Shown here: one piece after another, positions 1 to 8,312 of the stretch
How positions within the stretch are numbered: position 1 is the first letter of the stretch
How the letters are laid out: every line of letters starts with the position of its first letter
Assembly (NCBI RefSeq): GCF_001412085.1
Contig: NZ_LKEV01000008.1
Location: forward strand, 27,865 to 91,864
Origin: Corynebacterium lowii
GTDB taxonomy: Bacteria > Actinomycetota > Actinomycetes > Mycobacteriales > Mycobacteriaceae
Reading direction: 5' to 3'
Length of the DNA stretch: 64,000 nt
Translations under genes and position numbers: made by a program
The notes under the pieces: generated by a model
Database searches by the model: none
Told to the model about the DNA's origin: nothing
What the model saw: the letters and a program-made list of their open reading frames with translations, nothing else

Positions 1-1102
1 GATTGAGCTTGAGGCGAATACCCAGCTGGCGCAGCGTCTGGGAGGGCTGAATGAAGGTGCGGCCCACATAGGAGTTCTTCACCAAACCCTGCCCAAAGGG
101 GATACCGGACTCGCGGGCATAACCCACGGCCGCCGGGGTGCCCGATTCCGGCACCGGCATGACCAGATCGCCCTCGGCGGGGAACTCGCGGGCGAGGCGA
201 CGCCCAATTTCGATGCGAGTGGCATTCACGCTGCGGTTGCGGATCACGGTATCCGGGCGGGCCAGGTACACGTACTCGAATACGCAGCCCTTGTGCTTGG
301 TCTCCGCGAAGCGCTCGCTGTGGATACCGGTGGCGTCGATAGCCACCATCTCGCCGGGCTCGATCTCGCGGACGAAGGAAGCACCCACGATGTCCAGGGC
401 GCAGGTCTCGCTGGCCACCACCCAGCCGCGCTCTAGGCGGCCGAGAACCAGGGGACGCACGCCGTAAGGGTCGCGGGCGGCGTAGAGGGTTTGCCCATCG
501 GTGAAGGTGAGGCAGAAGGCCCCGTGGACGCGCGGGAGGAGTTCTCGGGCGGCGTCGAGCACGGTGGTGCCGTCCTGCACGGCGTCGGCAAGCAGGGCGG
601 TGAGCACGTTGGTATCGGAGGCGCTGGCGGCGTCGAGCACGCCGCGCTCGGTGGCCTCATCGCGCAGTTCCACGAAGTTCACCAGGTTGCCGTTGTGCCC
701 GAGCGCGATGTCCGTGCCATTGGAGGAGGTGCGGAACATCGGCTGGACGTTATTCCAGTCCGTGCCGCCCGCCGTGGAGTAACGGGTGTGCCCGATGGCG
801 ACGTCGCCCTCGAAGGAATCCAGCAGCATCTCATCGAAGATCTGGGAAACCAGGCCCATATCCTTGTACACGATGATGCGGTCCCCATCGCCCACGGCGA
901 TACCGGCGGCCTCCTGGCCGCGGTGTTGAAGGGCAAAGAGCCCAAAGTAGGTGAGCTTGGCTACCTCTTCCCCCGGCGCCCAGACCCCGAATACACCACA
1001 TTCCTCGCGCGGTGCGGTCTCTCCGCGATCATCGAGGTTCACGGGAGGCGAGACAGGGACGGGAGGACAATGCGTGTTCCTAAGTGCCACGGGCAACATC
1101 AT
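1..1102 (-). CDS. purF: Amidophosphoribosyltransferase, 5' part (runs off the window)
   Basis: Catalyses the first committed purine step, PRPP plus glutamine to phosphoribosylamine. The N-terminal glutaminase domain is visible: the nucleophile cysteine lies in CGVFGVWAPGEE, followed by FGLFALQHRGQEAAG and GHTRYSTAG. The frame stays open to base 1, where the reading is KNSYVGRTFIQPSQTLRQLG, so the PRPP-binding C-terminus is outside. I chose the ATG at 1102 because AAGGG lies 7-8 bases upstream. An in-frame GTG at 1042 would give a 14-residue propeptide before the cysteine but has no ribosome site. It follows the sterol-carrier-like gene by about 8 bases, so the two are probably co-transcribed. 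Confidence 0.96.
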   Translation of the reverse strand, partial: MMLPVALRNTHCPPVPVSPPVNLDDRGETAPREECGVFGVWAPGEEVAKLTYFGLFALQHRGQEAAGIAVGDGDRIIVYKDMGLVSQIFDEMLLDSFEGDVAIGHTRYSTAGGTDWNNVQPMFRTSSNGTDIALGHNGNLVNFVELRDEATERGVLDAASASDTNVLTALLADAVQDGTTVLDAARELLPRVHGAFCLTFTDGQTLYAARDPYGVRPLVLGRLERGWVVASETCALDIVGASFVREIEPGEMVAIDATGIHSERFAETKHKGCVFEYVYLARPDTVIRNRSVNATRIEIGRRLAREFPAEGDLVMPVPESGTPAAVGYARESGIPFGQGLVKNSYVGRTFIQPSQTLRQLGIRLKLN

Positions 1103-1110
1103 AACCACCC

Positions 1111-1500
1111 TTAGCCAGCCAGCCTAAACAGAGGCAACCAGCGGGCCACCTCCCCCGCCCGCGCCCCGGAGGCCTCCACGCGGTGCTGCGCGCAGGCACC
1201 CTCGTAATCCAGCGTTCCTAAGACCAATTGCAGCCAGGTGAACGCATCCATCTCCACCACATTCGGCGGGGTGCCGCGCGTATGCCGTGGCCCCTCGATG
1301 CACTGCACCGCCACGAAGGGAGGCACGCGCAGCTCCACGGAATGCCCCGGCGCGCTCTGTTCCAGCAGGCGGGCGGACTGGCGCACCGCCGCCGCGATCT
1401 CGGCGCGCGGGGGTTTGGGGGTGGACTCGGGATCGCGCGCCCACTGCTGTATTGCCTCTACCGCGCGGCGTGCTTCTAGGGGATCGACCTTCTTAGCCAC
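1111..1500 (-). CDS. Sterol carrier family protein (SCP2-like)
   Basis: A 129-residue protein that resembles the small actinobacterial sterol-carrier family proteins found beside purF. The visible features are a basic N-terminus (MAKKVDPLEARRAVEAI), a central beta-rich stretch (HSVELRVPPFVAVQCIEG) and an acidic WLQL segment (EMDAFTWLQLVLG). No catalytic residues are evident; the family is thought to hold hydrophobic ligands, but the ligand here is unknown. It lies directly upstream of purF on the same strand with a gap of about 8 bases. The function is family-level inference only. Confidence 0.7.
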   Translation of the reverse strand: MAKKVDPLEARRAVEAIQQWARDPESTPKPPRAEIAAAVRQSARLLEQSAPGHSVELRVPPFVAVQCIEGPRHTRGTPPNVVEMDAFTWLQLVLGTLDYEGACAQHRVEASGARAGEVARWLPLFRLAG

Positions 1501-1577
1501 GCGCGCATTATAGCGCCGCTAACCCCACTCCCGGTCCGCCGTAGAGAGATAGGGCACGGTATGGTGGTGTGGTCTAT

Positions 1578-2606
1578 ATGGAGTTGAATACCTCGGAGAA
1601 TGCCAGTCCCATGACTACCCCCACCCCCAAATCCCCCTCCGTCACCCTGCGCTTCATGGCCGCTCCCACGGATGTGATCCTGGCCGGTACCCACGGCGTA
1701 TCCGGCGGGCGCCTTCTGGAATGGATTGATAAGGCCGCCTACGCCTGCGCTACCCAGTGGTCCGGCACCTACTGCGTAACCGCCTACGTGGGCCATATTC
1801 ACTTCACCCGCCCCATTCCCTCCGGGCACATCGTGGAGGTGCGCTCCCGCATCGCCATGACGGGACGTTCCTCCATGCACATCGTCAATGAGGTCTTTTC
1901 CGCCGACCCCCGCGAGGGCGTATTCACCCGCGCCTGCGATTGCCTGGTGATCTTCGTGGCTAAGGACACCGCCACGGGCAAGTCCACCCCCGTGGCTTCC
2001 TTCGAGCCCAACACGGAAGAGGAAGTGCGCGTTCAGGAGGCCGCCCGCTCCCGCATCGGCCTGCGCAGCGCCATCGAGGCCGAGATGGAAAAGCAAACCT
2101 ATGAGGGGCCCTCCGACGCCCCCCGCCTCATCACCCGCTTCCTGGCTAAGCCCACCGATGTGAACTGGGGCGGCAAGGTGCACGGCGGCACCGCGATGGA
2201 GTGGATCGACGAGGCCGGAACCGCCTGCACGATGGAATGGACCGGCGAGCACACCGTGGCTATTTACGCCGGGGGCATCCGCTTTTACCGCCCCATCGCC
2301 ATCGGTGACCTCGTGGAGGTAGATGCCCGCATGCTGCGCACCGAGGAACGCAGCATGCAGATGTCCATTCACGTGCGCTCCGGTGCCGCCCACGAGGGGC
2401 GCTCCGCGCTGAAAACCGCCATTCACGCCTCCGTGACCTATATCTCCAAGGACGTGGACGGGAACGCCCTGCCCACCCGTCAGTTCGTGCCCGTCACCGA
2501 GGAGGATCAGCGCTTAGCCGAGCACGCCACGGTCCTGCGCAACCTGCGCGCCGAGTACGCGCCCAAGCCGCTGGTGACCCCGCCGCAGGCGCAGCACGTG
2601 GACTAG
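1578..2606 (+). CDS. Acyl-CoA thioesterase with two hotdog domains
   Basis: Likely hydrolyses acyl-CoA esters in the cytoplasm. The protein contains two copies of the hotdog thioesterase unit. Copy one has GTHGVSGGRLLEWIDKAAYA and copy two has KVHGGTAMEWIDEAGTAC; each is followed by a strand like HFTRPIPSGHIVEV or RFYRPIAIGDLVEV. The N-terminus is uncertain. The ATG at 1578 could be leaderless behind a TATGGT-like -10; a GTG at 1569 and an ATG at 1611 (GGAGAA upstream) are alternatives. It is divergent from the sterol-carrier gene and is the last conserved-looking gene before the iron island. Confidence 0.88.
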   Translation: MELNTSENASPMTTPTPKSPSVTLRFMAAPTDVILAGTHGVSGGRLLEWIDKAAYACATQWSGTYCVTAYVGHIHFTRPIPSGHIVEVRSRIAMTGRSSMHIVNEVFSADPREGVFTRACDCLVIFVAKDTATGKSTPVASFEPNTEEEVRVQEAARSRIGLRSAIEAEMEKQTYEGPSDAPRLITRFLAKPTDVNWGGKVHGGTAMEWIDEAGTACTMEWTGEHTVAIYAGGIRFYRPIAIGDLVEVDARMLRTEERSMQMSIHVRSGAAHEGRSALKTAIHASVTYISKDVDGNALPTRQFVPVTEEDQRLAEHATVLRNLRAEYAPKPLVTPPQAQHVD

Positions 2607-2610
2607 GAAG

Positions 2611-2622
2611 GCGTCGATAAGC
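2611..2622 (+). repeat. GCGTCGATAAGC motif copy, non-coding
   Basis: One of eight exact copies in the window of this 12-mer (either strand). This copy lies just after the thioesterase stop codon and before its hairpin, so no protein sequence explains it. Confidence 0.7.
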
Positions 2623-2630
2623 CCTCCCCT

Positions 2631-2669
2631 GCACCCCGTGGCCGCCGTGGCCCGGGGTGCATTTGCTTT
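2631..2669 (+). terminator. Probable Rho-independent terminator after the thioesterase
   Basis: Arms GCACCCC (2631-2637) and GGGGTGC (2654-2660) enclose a GC-rich loop and are followed by ATTTGCTTT. It lies 25 bases past the thioesterase stop and would insulate the iron-regulated promoter that follows. Confidence 0.65.
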
Positions 2670-2700
2670 CTGCGGGCTGAACCTTAAATATGGGAGAAGT

Positions 2701-2719
2701 TCAGTTTAGCCTTACCTAT
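2701..2719 (+). promoter_or_regulatory. DtxR-like iron box before the first importer
   Basis: TCAGTTTAGCCTTACCTAT matches the 19-bp DtxR consensus (TTAGGTTAGCCTAACCTAA) at about 15 of 19 positions by eye. It lies immediately upstream of the importer operon start at 2734 and would overlap the -10 region, the usual geometry for iron-dependent repression. Confidence 0.7.
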
Positions 2720-2733
2720 TCTTGTGGTACTTC

Positions 2734-3780
2734 ATGCCTTCTCCTCCTCCTGCGGCGCGCACCCCTGCTGCCGCGCAGAGCAATCGACGCCGCGCGCTGA
2801 GCCTGGTGCTCATCCTCGCCGCCCTGGTGCTGGCCTGCGGCGCCAGCCTCGCCTATGGCTCGAATCCGCTGGCCTTTTCCGAGGTGTGGGAGGCCCTGTG
2901 GCACCGCGATGATGCCCCGGCCATGACCTCGGCAATCCTCTGGGAGCAGCGCTGGCCGCGCACCCTGGTGGCGGTGCTGGCGGGAATCGGCTTTGGGGTG
3001 GCCGGTGCCCTCATTCAGGCGCTCACCCGCAATCCCCTGGCGGACCCCGGCCTGCTCGGCGTGAACGCCGGGGCGGGCTTTGCCATCGCGCTGGGGGTGG
3101 GTGCCTTTGGGCTGAGCACCACCACGGGTTATATCTGGTGCGCCTTTATCGGCGCGGGTCTGGCTGCCGCCGGGGTCTATGCCATCAGCGCCACCCAGGG
3201 CGCGCACGCCTCCCCCGCTACCCTGGTGCTGGCCGGGGTGGCCCTGGGCGCGGTGCTTACGGGAATCACCCGCTTTCTCTCGCTCACCAGCCCGGATACC
3301 TTTGAGGCAATCCGGCACTGGTCGGTGGGTTCGGTGGCGGGCACCTCGCTGCGCGACGCCCTGAGCGCCGCGCCCCTCGTGATCGCGGGGCTGCTGCTGG
3401 CCCTGGCGCTGGCCTCCTCCTTGAACTCGCTCGCGCTCGGTGATGATCTCGCCGCCGCGCTGGGCACCAAGGTGGGGCGCACCCGCGTGCTCGGGATCGT
3501 GGCACTGACCCTGCTCGCGGGCTCGGCCACGGCGATCACCGGGGGGATTAGCTTTGTGGGCCTGATGATTCCGCACGTGGTGCGCTGGTTCGTGGGGCCC
3601 GACCAGCGCTGGATTATCGCCTATAGCGCGCTGTGCGCCCCGGTGCTGGTGCTGGCTGCCGATACCGTGGGCCGCGTGGTGGCCCGCCCCGGCGAGATCG
3701 AGGCCGGGATCATCACCGCCCTGCTCGGCGCCCCGGTGCTCATCGCCCTGGCGCGGCGCAAGAAGGCAGGTGGGCTATGA
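2734..3780 (+). CDS. Iron-siderophore ABC transporter permease (FecCD family), first importer
   Basis: Integral membrane half of an importer for ferric siderophores. About 348 residues with roughly nine to ten hydrophobic segments and the FecCD signatures ALIQALTRNPLADPGLLGVNAGAG near residue 95 and GGISFVGLMIPHVVRW near residue 275. A TTG at 2722 is in frame, but the ATG at 2734 is the better start; it has no clear ribosome site and may be leaderless behind the iron box. It overlaps the next permease by four bases (ATGA). No substrate-binding protein gene is adjacent, so it may borrow one. Confidence 0.9.
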   Translation: MPSPPPAARTPAAAQSNRRRALSLVLILAALVLACGASLAYGSNPLAFSEVWEALWHRDDAPAMTSAILWEQRWPRTLVAVLAGIGFGVAGALIQALTRNPLADPGLLGVNAGAGFAIALGVGAFGLSTTTGYIWCAFIGAGLAAAGVYAISATQGAHASPATLVLAGVALGAVLTGITRFLSLTSPDTFEAIRHWSVGSVAGTSLRDALSAAPLVIAGLLLALALASSLNSLALGDDLAAALGTKVGRTRVLGIVALTLLAGSATAITGGISFVGLMIPHVVRWFVGPDQRWIIAYSALCAPVLVLAADTVGRVVARPGEIEAGIITALLGAPVLIALARRKKAGGL

Positions 3781-4835
3781 GCCTTAACTTCGGTTACCGG
3801 CAGGCCGTGATCCGCACCCGGCACTTCTCCTGGAGAATGGGCTGGCGGGTGCTGCTCACGGGGTTAGGGCTCTTTGCGCTGGCCGCTGTGCTCTGTGTGC
3901 TCAGCATTGGCATGGGTGATTTCCCGCTGCGTCCCACTGAAGTCTTGGGGGTATTCGGTGGGGAGGGCACCCGTATTCAACGCATGATCGTGCTGGAATG
4001 GCGCCTGCCCATAGCCCTGGCCGCGCTCCTCTTCGGCGCGCTGCTGGGCCTCGGCGGAGCGATCTTCCAATCGCTCACCCGCAACCCCCTGGGCTCCCCG
4101 GACGTGATCGGCTTCGACGCCGGAGCATACACCGCCGTCACGCTCACGGTGCTGGTGGCGGGCGCGGCAAACTACTGGTCGCTGGCCGGGGCCGCCGTGG
4201 CCGGTGGGCTGCTCACCGCGCTGGCCGTATACGCGCTGGCCTGGCGCGGCGGGGTGGCCAGCTTCCGGCTCATCATCGTGGGCATCGCCGTCTCCGCAGG
4301 GCTCGGCTCGCTCAACTCCTACCTCATCACCCGCGCCCAGGTGGAGGACGCGATGGTGGTGGGCTTCTGGGCGGCGGGCTCCCTCAACCGCGTGACCTGG
4401 CAGGGGCTCCTCCCCTCGCTGGTGCTCGGAACGGTGGTGCTGGTGGGCGTCGTCCTGCTGGCCCCGGCGCTGCGCGCCCTAGAGCTTGGCGACGCCACCG
4501 CCACCACCCAGGGCATTGCCGTGCGCTACGCCAAGCCCGCGCTCATGGCGCTGGGAGTTATCACCGCCGCACTCGTGACGGCCGCCGCAGGCCCCATCGG
4601 ATTCATCGCACTGAGCGCACCCCAATTGGCGCACCGGCTCAGCCGCAGCGCGGGCTTAAGTTTGTGGGCCTCCGCCGCGATGGGCGCGGCCCTGCTCAGC
4701 GCCGCCTACGTGGCCTCCCTGGTGATCTCCCGCCTCTTCCAGCCCATTCCCGTGGGCCTTATCACCGTATGCCTGGGCGGCGCGTACATGATGTGGCTGC
4801 TCATCCGGCAGGTTCCCCGCGCCACCTCCTCCTAA
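3777..4835 (+). CDS. Iron-siderophore ABC transporter permease (FecCD family), partner subunit
   Basis: Second membrane subunit of the first importer. It carries the family signatures GGAIFQSLTRNPLGSPDVIGFDAGAY and AAAGPIGFIALSAPQLAHRL and many transmembrane segments. The start is the ATG of the ATGA overlap with the upstream permease at 3777, implying translational coupling. A longer frame reaching back to 3633 exists only because the frame is open inside the upstream gene. It is followed 13 bases later by the ATPase gene. Confidence 0.9.
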   Translation: MSLNFGYRQAVIRTRHFSWRMGWRVLLTGLGLFALAAVLCVLSIGMGDFPLRPTEVLGVFGGEGTRIQRMIVLEWRLPIALAALLFGALLGLGGAIFQSLTRNPLGSPDVIGFDAGAYTAVTLTVLVAGAANYWSLAGAAVAGGLLTALAVYALAWRGGVASFRLIIVGIAVSAGLGSLNSYLITRAQVEDAMVVGFWAAGSLNRVTWQGLLPSLVLGTVVLVGVVLLAPALRALELGDATATTQGIAVRYAKPALMALGVITAALVTAAAGPIGFIALSAPQLAHRLSRSAGLSLWASAAMGAALLSAAYVASLVISRLFQPIPVGLITVCLGGAYMMWLLIRQVPRATSS

Positions 4836-4848
4836 AGAAAGCAAACCC

Positions 4849-5643
4849 GTGATACCCCACCACCCCCTCAGCGCCCGCGACGTCACCCTCGGCTACGAAC
4901 AACGCACCATCTCCGCCGAACTCTCCGTGGATATTCCCGAAGGCTCGTTTAGCGCCATCATCGGCCCCAACGGCTGCGGCAAGTCCACCCTGCTGCGCGC
5001 CCTGGCCCGAGTGCTGCGCCCCGAGCGCGGCCAGATCCTCCTCGACGGCAAGGACATTCACCGCCTGCCCGCCAAGGAGGTAGCGCGCCGCGTGGGGCTG
5101 CTGCCCCAATCCTCCCTCGCCCCCGAGGGAATCCGCGTGGCCGACCTCGTGGCGCGCGGGCGCGCCCCCTACCAGGGACTCTTGCAGCAGTGGCGCAGCA
5201 GCGACGAGGAGGCCGTGCGCGCTGCTCTCGACGCCACCGGCACCCTCGACCTCTCCGATAGGACGGTAGAAGAACTCTCCGGTGGACAGCGCCAACGGGT
5301 GTGGATAGCCATGCTGCTCGCCCAGGACACCCCGCTTATGCTCCTCGACGAACCCACAACCTTCCTCGACATCGCCCACCAATACGAACTCATGGAACTG
5401 CTGCGCGGCCTACACGAGGAGGGCAAGACCATCGTGACGGTGCTCCACGATCTCAACCAGGCTGCCCGCTATGCCGGGCGGCTCATCGTGATGCACCAGG
5501 GCGCGATTGTGACCACCGGGACTCCCGCCGAGGTGCTTACCCCGGAGCTGATGGAGGAGGTCTTTGGGCTGCGCTGCCTGGTGGTGCCCGACCCCGTGAC
5601 CGGGACGCCGGCGGTAGTGCCGTTGGACCCGCGGGGGTTGTAG
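4849..5643 (+). CDS. Iron-siderophore ABC transporter ATP-binding protein, first importer
   Basis: Cytoplasmic ATPase that drives the two upstream permeases. Walker A is GPNGCGKSTLL near residue 42, the Q-loop is LLPQSS, the signature motif is LSGGQRQR and Walker B is LMLLDEPTTFLD, followed by the switch histidine in VLHDLNQA. The 264-residue length is normal for FepC/FhuC-type subunits. The start is GTG at 4849. It ends the operon and converges on the MFS gene 55 bases further on. Confidence 0.92.
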   Translation: MIPHHPLSARDVTLGYEQRTISAELSVDIPEGSFSAIIGPNGCGKSTLLRALARVLRPERGQILLDGKDIHRLPAKEVARRVGLLPQSSLAPEGIRVADLVARGRAPYQGLLQQWRSSDEEAVRAALDATGTLDLSDRTVEELSGGQRQRVWIAMLLAQDTPLMLLDEPTTFLDIAHQYELMELLRGLHEEGKTIVTVLHDLNQAARYAGRLIVMHQGAIVTTGTPAEVLTPELMEEVFGLRCLVVPDPVTGTPAVVPLDPRGL

Positions 5644-5698
5644 GTTTTTTTGGGGGGTCTATGGGGTGTGGGTTGCGGTTGTGGCTTCGGGCTGCGGT

Positions 5699-6952
5699 TT
5701 ATGCCAAGACCGGGCGGAAACTCCGCAACTCTCGGCTACAGAGACACACCAGGGCAGCGAGGGAGAACCCGCAACAGGCGATCACCACGGAGGTTTCTAG
5801 CCCCAACGCGGCAGCACAGGCGCCGCCCACCAGCGCACCCAGGGGATCGACACCCCAGGAAAGAAAACGCGCCGTCCCGGCCACCTTGGAGATGTGTTCC
5901 TCCGGGAAGAGCGTTTGGCGCATGGTGCGCCCGATAATCATGTTCACCACAATGCAGAACTCGAATATCGCAAAGACCGCGGCTACGAGCACCGCCGCAC
6001 TCAGCCCCTCCAACAACACCGAAAAGGCCAGGGCAATACCCGCCATGGCGATCATCGAGAAGGAGGTGACCAGCAAGGTACCAAAGCCGTACCGATCGGT
6101 GAGCTTCACCGCCACGCCAGAGCCCACAATCCCCGTTACCGTAGCCACGGCAAAGACCAGGCCGAAAGTGAAAGGGCTCAACCCCAGAACCGTCAACGCA
6201 AAAACGGAGAAAATGGCAAAGAGCCAGGAATCAAAGAAGTTATACAGCGTGGCCGCAAAGAGGGCCACGCGCTGCGGCACCTGGCCCCAGATCAGCCTAA
6301 AGCCCAGCCACACCTCGCTCAGATGGCCCTTGATACTAAAGCGCTCTGGCTTATCCTTGCTCCCCCGCCTATCCAGCGGTAAGCCCAAAAGCATAAGGGA
6401 ACTGAATAGATAACTCACCGCGTTTAATACCAAAATCGCCAGGGCACCAAAGGTGTTGAGGATAAAACCCGAGAACACCGGCCCGCCCGTCTCCGAGACC
6501 GAAAGGCCGCCCTCAATCCAAGAATTGGCCTTCACCAAATCGCCCTTGGACACCACCGAAGGCACGGCGGCCGCCATAGAGCTTTCATAAAGGAGGTTGA
6601 GTACCCCCACAGCAAAAAGCCCCACGGCCAGGCTCACCCAGCCCAGGGAGCCTACAAGAAAGAGCACGCAGAGCAGGGCGAAAATGACGAAGCGCGCGAT
6701 ATTACATACGTGCAGCAAGAAACTGCGCCGCAGCCGGTCCGCGAGAGCACCGGCAGAGAGGGAGAAGAAGAGAGGCGCGGAGAGACTAGCCGCCGCCACC
6801 CAGCTAATCTGCTGCGCCGATAACCCCAGTTCCGTCACCCCGATCACCGGCACGGCAAAGGTGACCATCGCCGTGCCGGTATTCGAGACGAAATCGCCCA
6901 CCCACAGGCGGGAAAAATCTGGCCCACGGAAACGAGGTGGCCTTGTGCTCAT
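5699..6952 (-). CDS. MFS transporter, EntS-like, candidate siderophore exporter
   Basis: A 417-residue major facilitator protein with about twelve hydrophobic segments, opening with FSRLWVGDFVSNTGTAMVTF and carrying the ADRLRRS loop between TM2 and TM3. This layout is that of the EntS/MFS_3 group, which includes enterobactin exporters. Its position between an iron importer and the siderophore genes supports export of the siderophore, but that is inference. The promoter region at about 7021-7037 holds a good DtxR half-site (TAGGTTA on the minus strand) without a clear second half. Confidence 0.8.
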   Translation of the reverse strand: MSTRPPRFRGPDFSRLWVGDFVSNTGTAMVTFAVPVIGVTELGLSAQQISWVAAASLSAPLFFSLSAGALADRLRRSFLLHVCNIARFVIFALLCVLFLVGSLGWVSLAVGLFAVGVLNLLYESSMAAAVPSVVSKGDLVKANSWIEGGLSVSETGGPVFSGFILNTFGALAILVLNAVSYLFSSLMLLGLPLDRRGSKDKPERFSIKGHLSEVWLGFRLIWGQVPQRVALFAATLYNFFDSWLFAIFSVFALTVLGLSPFTFGLVFAVATVTGIVGSGVAVKLTDRYGFGTLLVTSFSMIAMAGIALAFSVLLEGLSAAVLVAAVFAIFEFCIVVNMIIGRTMRQTLFPEEHISKVAGTARFLSWGVDPLGALVGGACAAALGLETSVVIACCGFSLAALVCLCSRELRSFRPVLA

Positions 6953-7078
6953 CTTTCCCCTCGCTGTGCCTAAGAATCAGAGGAAACCGCTAACGCTCCA
7001 TCGCTAGCGGGAATTGCACAAATCTTAACCTATCACCGTGAATCACATCACTAAAAAGGCCAGCGCTCTTATAGCCTC

Positions 7079-7723
7079 CTACACCGCCTCCACCAGCATG
7101 AACACCGCCAACCCCAGCATGGCCACCCCACCGGCGCCTTGGAGGAATACCGTGGCGCGCGGATTGGCTCGCAGCACCCGGCGCGCCAGGAGGCTCAGGG
7201 CCGTGTACACCACGACCACGCTCAAAGTAAAGGCCATGCCCAGGGTGAACATCTGCGTGCTCACCGACCACGGGGCCTGGGTGTTCACGAACTGCGGCAG
7301 CAGGGCCACAAAGAACATGATTCCCTTGGGATTGAGCAGGCTCACCCCCATGCCCTCCCAGAGTGGAGAGCCGCGCTTGGCCCCGGCAGCCTGGTTCGAT
7401 GCCACGGGTTCCCCCACCGGCGTCGATGGCGTAGCCCGCAGCCCCCACAACATCGTGGAGCCTAGGTAGATGAGCAGCAGCGCCCCGCCCACGCTAATGA
7501 GAGTGAATACGGCGGGGTGATCGGCCACCATTACCCCCACTCCCGCGGCCACCACCACGCTCATCACCACGTAGCCCACGCCAATTCCCGCCACGGCCTG
7601 ATTCACCGCCGTCCGGGAGGGCGCGCCGATCACGTGGCGCAGAATCAAGCCCCAATCCGGCCCCGGAACGCAGCTCATCAGCGTAGAAAGACCCAAGAAA
7701 CTCAGCAGCAGCGCAATATCCAT
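7079..7723 (-). CDS. LysE/RhtB-family amino acid exporter
   Basis: A 214-residue membrane protein with about six hydrophobic segments and the family motifs SCVPGPDWGLILRH near the N-terminus and SLLNPKGIMFFVALLPQF in the middle. Members export amino acids or homoserine lactones; the substrate cannot be read from the sequence. It is divergent from an Lrp-type regulator with 92 bases between the starts, the usual exporter-regulator pairing. Its link to the siderophore genes may be only positional. Confidence 0.88.
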   Translation of the reverse strand: MDIALLLSFLGLSTLMSCVPGPDWGLILRHVIGAPSRTAVNQAVAGIGVGYVVMSVVVAAGVGVMVADHPAVFTLISVGGALLLIYLGSTMLWGLRATPSTPVGEPVASNQAAGAKRGSPLWEGMGVSLLNPKGIMFFVALLPQFVNTQAPWSVSTQMFTLGMAFTLSVVVVYTALSLLARRVLRANPRATVFLQGAGGVAMLGLAVFMLVEAV

Positions 7724-7815
7724 GCACGCTAGGGTGCCTTGATGCTATAGAAAGCACCAAGAGGCGCGATAATATGCCATAAACATACCTTTACAAACAA
7801 AAGAATGAGCGATTC

Positions 7816-8283
7816 ATGCACATAGATAATCTTTCGCGCACGATTCTTGCCACTCTACAAAGCAATGCGCGCACAACCGCCGCAGGCCTGGCCGACCGCA
7901 CCGGGGCGGCGGCCTCCACCTGCTTGCGACGCCTCCGCGCCCTGGAATCAGACGGGGTGATTCGCGGCTATCACGCCGATATTGACCCCGCCGCGCTCGG
8001 CTTTTCCCTCCAGGTCATCGCCTTTGTGACCTTGGAGCGCGAGGATCGCGCCACCATTGAGGCCTTTGAGGAAAAGGTGGTGCAGATACCTCAGATCCTC
8101 AGCGCAGAGCGCCTTTTTGGCGACCCCGATTATCTGCTCCGCGTGGTAGCGCGCGACCTAGAGGATTATCAGCGCCTACGTGATAACCACTTGGGCGGGT
8201 TGCCGGGGCTGAACAAGATCACTTCCACGATGGTCATGCGCACGCTGGTGGAAAAGCGGCCCCTGCCGGTGGCAGAGGCCTAA
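7816..8283 (+). CDS. Lrp/AsnC-family transcriptional regulator
   Basis: A 155-residue regulator with an N-terminal winged helix (LSRTILATLQSNARTTAAGL, then ASTCLRRLRALESDGVIRGY) and a C-terminal RAM ligand-sensing domain (LLRVVARDLEDYQRL). It probably senses an amino acid and controls the divergent LysE-type exporter. The start is ATG 7816 with a weak GAG upstream. It converges on the siderophore-interacting protein gene with 29 bases between the stops. Confidence 0.9.
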   Translation: MHIDNLSRTILATLQSNARTTAAGLADRTGAAASTCLRRLRALESDGVIRGYHADIDPAALGFSLQVIAFVTLEREDRATIEAFEEKVVQIPQILSAERLFGDPDYLLRVVARDLEDYQRLRDNHLGGLPGLNKITSTMVMRTLVEKRPLPVAEA

Positions 8284-8312
8284 ACAGAGGCCACGAACAC
8301 CAAAGGCACAAA

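Noticed and set aside
1476..2426. Long minus-strand open frame opposite the thioesterase
   Set aside because: The sequence is Gly/His-rich without domain pattern and arises from the GC-rich third positions of the plus-strand gene, which has clear hotdog repeats.
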